64,000 nucleotides of DNA from Abelmoschus esculentus (Eukaryota > Streptophyta > Magnoliopsida > Malvales > Malvaceae): contig JAUCBN010000007.1 in NCBI GenBank assembly GCA_035048815.1, positions 5,091,501-5,155,500 of the forward strand, read 5' to 3'. Shown here one piece after another: positions 58,701-64,000 of the stretch. The stretch's first letter is position 1; each line of letters starts with the position of its first letter. A model generated the notes under the pieces. It was not told the origin of the DNA and did not search any database. It saw only the letters and a program-made list of their open reading frames with translations. The position numbers and the translations under genes are program-made.

Positions 58701-60784
58701 TTTTTTGCAGTCTGGCTGTGGAATAAATCAGATTCAACGTTCGCGTTATCCGCAGGATGCTTGGAGTTCCTCATTCCCTTTGCCCCAATCATCACATCAC
58801 CTTCATGCCAAAGGAAGAGGAAGGGATTTCCAAATACCCTTTTCAGCTAGTGGTATATCCTCCTTAGGTGGTGACAAAATTGTCTCTCTTATCGATAAAT
58901 TACCTGAGAGTGGTTCACAATTTGTAAGGCCTCCAGCCCTTGTGCCAAGATCTGCTTCTTCTAGCCTTGATGCTGTTACTGTGGAAGCCCAGCCAGCCAT
59001 TTTACCAATGACAACTGGGGTATGGCCTCCTGTAAATGTTCAGAAATCTCAACCACCGACTGTGCATTCTAACTATTCACTGCAACAGCATGGTGGGAGT
59101 CATTTTGATTCACTGAATCCTATCAATACTGTCATGAATCAGGGTCAAAACAAACATCCATATATGCGTGAAAAGTTTGATAGCTTTGAAAGCAAGGATC
59201 AAAGCTTGACAACTGCGCCAAAATTGCCTGGACAACGTCTTGCATTGCAACAGCGAAACTCGTTGCAGCCACACTTTCCTCATGAGGTTCGTGATGGTTT
59301 CCTTTCATCAGCAACCAGACCTTTACCACCTCGCTTATTGGCACCAACCTTCAATCATGGTTATGCTCCCCAAATGCATGGTGGTATGGCCCCATCTAAC
59401 CCAATACGTGTTGCACAGCCTCCTTTATTGATCCCAAATATGCCCACTGGCTCGTTACAGTTCCAGGGGGTAACTAGGCCACCTCTCAATCCTGGTCCTC
59501 CGACATCTCAAATGATGTCTGCCACTCCAAATGCAGGTCCACTGCTTCCTAACCAACCTCAGGGCGGTGCATTTACTGGTTTGATTGGTTCCCTCATGGC
59601 TCAAGGTTTGATTTCATTGGAGAAACCAACTCCTATGCAGGTACAAATTTAGATGAGGTTCTTCTGTGGTTATGTATATATCTACTTGTCTATGAGATTG
59701 CATCTCAATGAAGCTACTTATTTTGTAGGATTCTGTGGGACTTGAGTTTGATGCAGACCTTCTCAAGGTACGATATGAGTCTGCTATAAATGCTTTATAT
59801 GCTGATCTTCCAAGGCAGTGCACAACATGTGGCCTTCGGTTCAAGTTCCAAGAGGAGCATAGTATTCATATGGATTGGCATGTGACAAGAAATCGGATGT
59901 CTAAGAACCGTAAGCAGAAACCTTCCCGGAAGTGGTTTGTGAGTGCTAGTATGTGGCTTAGTGGTGCGGAAGCTTTGGGAACTGATTCGGTTCCTGGGTT
60001 TCTACCCGCTGAGGACATTGTAGAAAAGAAGGATGATGATGAATTGGCAGTTCCTGCTGATGAAAATCAGAGCATATGTGCATTATGTGGTGAGCCTTTT
60101 GATGATTTTTATAGTGATGAAACAGAGGAGTGGATGTATAGGGGGGCTGTCTACATGAATGCACCCAATGGATCAGTTGAAGGCTTTGATAGATCACAGT
60201 TAGGTCCCATAGTGCATGCTAAATGCAGGCCAGAATCTAGTGTGGTTCCCCCTGAAAATTTTGCAGGGTGCGATGGGGTATGTATTTTTATTTTTACCTC
60301 TAATTTGCATTGCCATATTAATTTTCCTTTTTGCCAATATCATCTTTTAGTAGTCCATTTCTGCTATTTCATCATATTCAATTCCATTTTCAGTTGAAGC
60401 TGAAATGTGATTTTTGTGTAGATCTTGGAAAGAAAATATGTAGTGGAATTGAATATTGATAGTTTTTAGAAGGGAACATGGATGGGATATTTCTCATTTA
60501 TATATTTTGTCATTAAATTGTGGGAGTTTGATCAGTGGTGTGAAGGGATAGGGAGACAAGGTTTATCTGGCTTGTTTGTTTTCAGGAATACAAAAATTTA
60601 CCTAGATTATAACTGCATTGAAGTGCTTGTTTCCTTGATCATTCTTATTTCCTTGTTTGTGCCAGGCTGAGTTCTGTAAATATATATATGTACATACGTA
60701 TCGTTCTTTGTCTTATATTTTTCTTCCCATTACTTGCAGGGAAACTCTGAGGACAATAGTAGAAGAAAAAGATTGCGGAGTTAA
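55749..60784 (+). CDS. PCFS4: PCFS4: Pcf11-like cleavage and polyadenylation factor
   Basis: Seven exons: 55749-56036, 56119-56220, 56323-56580, 57479-58279, 58711-59640, 59729-60277, 60740-60784; 990 aa, every junction phase 0. Pcf11-type proteins link the RNA polymerase II C-terminal domain to pre-mRNA 3'-end cleavage; Arabidopsis PCFS4 (At4g04885) promotes flowering by alternative polyadenylation of FCA. Exons 1-3 encode the CTD-interacting domain (about 15-165: LTFNSKPIITDLTIIAGEQ, LPSLYLLDSIVKNIGREYV, HLFGTWSSVFP). The middle is long, Ser/Pro/Gln-rich and probably disordered. Exon 6 carries a C2H2-like finger (Cys824, Cys827, with His844 region) and a second Cys pair (Cys910, Cys913) before WMYRGAVY, the Clp1-binding-type zinc region. 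The last exon adds a basic tail (SRRKRLRS). It is longer than Arabidopsis PCFS4, mostly in the disordered part. Confidence 0.94.
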
Positions 60785-61231
60785 TCTTATTAGATCGGTG
60801 TCCAAGCTTGTGTAACTTGGTTTGAGTTTCATGTTAGTGGTATGCTCTTTCTAAGTTTTATGTTAGTGCTGGTCATTGCAGGAGCTTGCTAGCCAAAACC
60901 TTGTACATGTATAGTTGAGCTTGTACTATGCACAGATTATCTTGCGGCAAAAGAGGCTACAGATTTCATTGGAGCCTGAAAGGGTAATTATTCAACAAGT
61001 AGTTTATTTTGATGGGGTTTAACCAAGACCACAGATTTGTTCCAAACGTCAAAGTGGAAATTTATATTTTGATGGGGTGATTAAAATTTATAATTACTTT
61101 CTTATTTTACGTTTTAAATATTAAATTGAAAAAATATTTCCACTCCTTTCTATCATTCGCAACTAAATTTCAAATTTAAATACAATAAAGGAATCAGAAC
61201 ACTGAAACATGGAAAATAAAATAAATGTTAG
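60785..61231. other. PCFS4 3' UTR and spacer
   Basis: The segment to about 61000 is likely 3' UTR. Two direct repeats of TTATTTTGATGGGGT / TATATTTTGATGGGGT occur near 61001 and 61063. No other gene. Confidence 0.5.
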
Positions 61232-61659
61232 GGTAAAGTATGCGGATATTCACAATATTATAGGGTTGGTATCGAAAAGGTCACAAAGCTTTTAAAACAC
61301 GTCAAATATACCGGTGAACTATTAAAATAGAATCGAACATTAAAAAATTAACGAACTGATGATGTGGTGATTAAATTAAAATAAAATAATTACAAATTTA
61401 CTCCTTATTATTTATACATTATTTTATAATAATAAAATTAAGACTAAATTAAAAAAATATGAATAATAGGGAGTAAATGTGTAATTATTTTATTTTGTTT
61501 TAATTTAACTGCCACGTCATCAGTCTGTTAATTTTTTAACAGTCGGTGGCTATTTTGATACCATTTTAATTGTTCACCAGTGTATTTAACGTGTTTTAAA
61601 AGCATTGTGGCTTTTTCGATACCAACCATATAATATTATGACTATCTGTATAATTTACC
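61232..61659. mobile_element. Large MITE-like foldback 3' of PCFS4
   Basis: The two halves are long inverted repeats. The left begins GGTAAAGTATGCGGATATTC; the reverse complement of the right begins GGTAAATTATACAGATAGTC. They stay alignable through GGTTGGTATCGAAAAGGTCA / GGTTGGTATCGAAAAAGCCA, GCTTTTAAAACACGT, TTAAAAAATTAAC and AAATTTACTCC. Total 428 bp, non-coding, ends GGTAAA...TTTACC. No convincing target-site duplication. As RNA it would form a hairpin of about 190 bp, a possible source of 24-nt siRNA. Confidence 0.88.
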
Positions 61660-62246
61660 ATCAACGTTAAGATTTAACGTAATGAGAGCTGTATATAGGC
61701 TTAGACAAGAGGAGCAAGTATACTTTTAAATTTTTTTTTAACATTTGGTCATTTTAAGTTTAGTAAATTATTCTCTCCCAATATTTAATATATATACACC
61801 CCCATCCCTTCTTCTTCTATGCATCCGTGGAAGAATTGCATATATTCACAGTGACTCAAGTCTGGTATTTTGGCTTGTATTAATTAATATCTGTACCAAA
61901 CCAATGTTATGAATAACTAATTCCTGCCATACGTTCTCAGTTTCTCTGCTAATCGTTAATTCATATGAACTTTATCCAAACTGTCAACAAAATTAATGGC
62001 TGCACCAGACACAACGAACATGGGTGTATTTGTTACAAAATTATCGATTATCGTGCTGGTGGACACCATGGCCTGAGGCAGCGGCTCCACGCCCATCATA
62101 GAGAACTACCGACTACAGACTACAGTTGTCTTGGGGGATCAACTATACGTCATCGTATTAACTGAGCTTGCCTTCTATTGCAATTGATAGCTGGAAGGAA
62201 AATTTTCTTTTTTAGTCAAGTTCACCACTCTCGTCCCCAAACTACC

Positions 62247-62366
62247 ACCCTCATTTTAGTTTGGTCCCAAAACTATTTAACATTATAATTTCATCCTGAA
62301 ACTATGACCCTCAATCTAAATCAGTCCCTAAATTTTGAACATTCTAACTTCACCCTTAAATCATAG
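62247..62366. repeat. Two-copy 60-bp tandem repeat
   Basis: ACCCTCATTTTAGTTTGGTC at 62247 and ACCCTCAATCTAAATCAGTC at 62307 start copies exactly 60 bp apart; both continue with CCNAAA, a TT(T/G)AACATT word and a TTCA(T/C)CCT word. Divergence is about 30%, so the duplication is old. Confidence 0.6.
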
Positions 62367-62580
62367 CTGTAAGCCATGTTTTTTACAGTAGCATGTACCT
62401 TTTGCATTTCCTTTTTAAGTTTTTCCCTACCTTTCTTTTCAAGGCTAGGCGATTCATTTATTTTTTACTTCTGAGAACAATAATACAAGCAGAAACAATA
62501 ATAACCATTGACCCTTTTTCCCTGTACCTGTACGAACAAGTGTATATTAATTAATTTCAACAACTTTTGGTCCATAATAT

Positions 62581-62608
62581 CACGTGGATATCTTTCGACA
62601 CACACGTG
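62581..62608. promoter_or_regulatory. Paired G-boxes (CACGTG)
   Basis: Two perfect CACGTG hexamers start 22 bp apart (62581 and 62603), about two helical turns, so they face the same side of the DNA. G-boxes bind bZIP and bHLH factors (ABA, light). Whether they serve a gene is unknown since none is visible nearby. Confidence 0.4.
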
Positions 62609-64000
62609 ACCTTTTTATTTTCCTTAAGGTTGGGGCTCGGACAGGGAGTATTAATTGGGTGTGTTGTGGACCCCCGAAGATCAGCATCAAAGATTCTTAG
62701 GGGTTTGGAATAAAGTTTAAATATTGGAGGGGGTCAAAGGTAAATATTACATTGAAAAGGCTTAAATTATAGTATATAAAAGTTTTAGAAGGATTAAAGA
62801 GTAATTTCACCATTTGGAGAATGGTGGTTGGGGAGAAGATAACAAAGCTCAGTTGCCCTCTTAGATTCGACCCTGGGGAATATTGGTAATGCTTTGCACA
62901 AAGGGGAGAGTAAACTAGAATCGGAAAAAATAAATTATTTAAATTAATAAGATGAAAAATATTCAATTTAATTAAAAAAAATAAATTAAGTTTGAATTAG
63001 AAGATTAAAATCTATATAATTCAAAATTTTTAGTAATTAATATATTAGTTTTTAAGTTGGAATTGAGTCTATCTATTTCACATATTGATGGATAATATCT
63101 ACTTATACCATATAAAATTAAATTACTTTATATTTTTTTGAAATGTTAAATGAGAGTAAATAAATGATTAAGTTTTTATTTTTTTATGATAATTTTCACA
63201 TATCCTACTGTTAATCTTAATCGGCCATTTACCAAAAATATAAAACTTTGAGTTTTAAAATTTTTAAGGAGAACAAGAGAGAGGAGTATTTAATTTAACT
63301 CTCCATTTACTTTCCTCTAATAATTTAAAAACTATGTAAAACTTTTAAATTTTATACCACGTAAGAGAATCTTCTTTCTTTATATAGTTGGTGATTATAA
63401 AAACATTCAAATTATAACTAAATAATACTATAATACTATGAATATTTATAATTAAATTTAAATAAAATTTTAAATAACTTGACTCAATTCGGATACATCA
63501 ATCACAGCGGATTTGTTCATAAGAAAATGATTATTTCACGTTAAAATATTGTCTTTTGTAAATATAATTATATTTTATTATATGAATCTTACGTTAATTA
63601 TGTTTCGACCCACTAAAGTATAACAAATGCCATACGATATAAGCTAAAGCTAGTGCTTGAAGGTTGAATTATTAGGTAGAATTATAAGATTGACTCAACT
63701 AGGATTAAAAATAACAGTGACAAACTGACAATGAGATTAATTACGGTAACAAGAAAATTGAAATGATCAATACTAAAAATATGTCTAAATTCAAGCATAA
63801 TAGTAACAAATTTGCACAATATCCCACAAATTTTGGGTATTTAGATTTATTTTTCTTCTTTATTTTTGAGTTTTACTCTTAAATTGATTTTAAATTTTAA
63901 AATAATTATATAAATTCGATTCATGATATCATAAATATTCGACTTGTTACCATTGTAAATGTATGAGATAAAGTATAAGAAAGGCAACAGCTAAGGCATT

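Larger units (their letters stand above)
61660..64000. other. Terminal intergenic region with tandem repeat and G-box pair
   Basis: No protein gene is supported; the frames at 61965-62165 and 62697-62966 lack domain content. At 62247-62366 two 60-bp copies beginning ACCCTCA and containing GTCCC(A/T)AAA lie in tandem. Two perfect CACGTG G-boxes occur at 62581-62586 and 62603-62608. From 62900 onward the DNA is very AT-rich. A gene to the right of the window may use this as promoter, but none starts before 64000 that I can see. Confidence 0.45.

Noticed and set aside
58663..58710. Start codon at 58663 making exon 5 of PCFS4 a separate gene
   Set aside because: The acceptor TTTTTTGCAG at 58710 joins in phase 0 with exon 4, and the protein family is continuous across it.
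1..64000. CRISPR arrays, bacterial operons, integrated viral genes, intact LTR retrotransposons
   Set aside because: No regularly spaced short repeats, no polymerase, integrase or capsid-like frames, and no paired LTRs were found; all multi-exon genes are ordinary plant nuclear genes.

Overview
The window looks like euchromatic nuclear DNA from a eudicot plant. Genes have AT-rich introns with GT-AG ends, AT-rich intergenic DNA holds MITE-like foldbacks, and the proteins are plant-specific: chloroplast ATP synthase gamma, a P-class PPR protein, a PBS1-like kinase, plant MED21 and PCFS4. The precise genus cannot be fixed by eye; Malvaceae such as cotton is a guess. No bacterial operon, CRISPR array, intact retrotransposon or viral sequence was seen.

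Layout. 1-10.4 kb holds an ankyrin/GPCR-chaperone-type gene carrying two disabling lesions, a tRNA-Leu(AAG), and a MIR171 hairpin in otherwise gene-poor DNA. 10.4-16 kb has ATPC and an intronless PPR gene, both on the minus strand. 16-25 kb has three plus-strand genes: a GPI-anchored protein of the At1g61900 type with a 12-nt microexon, an AT-hook-like nuclear protein, and MED21. 25.4-36.1 kb has minus-strand ASPM (18 coding exons) and cardiolipin synthase, with a plus-strand tRNA-Trp(CCA) between them. 38-41 kb has an RLCK-VII kinase and a small conserved plant protein. 44-51.1 kb is the 18-exon LRR-ARM-patatin phospholipase PLA-I. 52.1-54.4 kb (minus) and 55.7-60.8 kb (plus) are N6-methyl-AMP deaminase and PCFS4 as a head-to-head pair. 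61-64 kb is intergenic, with a large MITE-like foldback and a pair of G-boxes.

Exon chains were built by hand from homology and GT-AG phase. Every multi-exon model given (GPI 460 aa, MED21 137, ASPM 1336, CLS 343, kinase 394, PLA-I 1319, MAPDA 353, PCFS4 990) closes in frame from ATG to stop.

The genes do not form one pathway. They are an ancestral gene block: from memory, several Arabidopsis counterparts lie together at At4g04640-At4g04885 and others at At1g61850-At1g61900. The window therefore looks like an un-fractionated ancestor of two duplicated Arabidopsis segments. The most notable observations are the MIR171 locus, a perfect 44-bp-arm palindrome at 36.7 kb, the double-lesion ankyrin gene, the 12-nt microexon, a 174-nt in-frame IQ duplication in ASPM, and a MITE with intact target-site duplication inside PLA-I.
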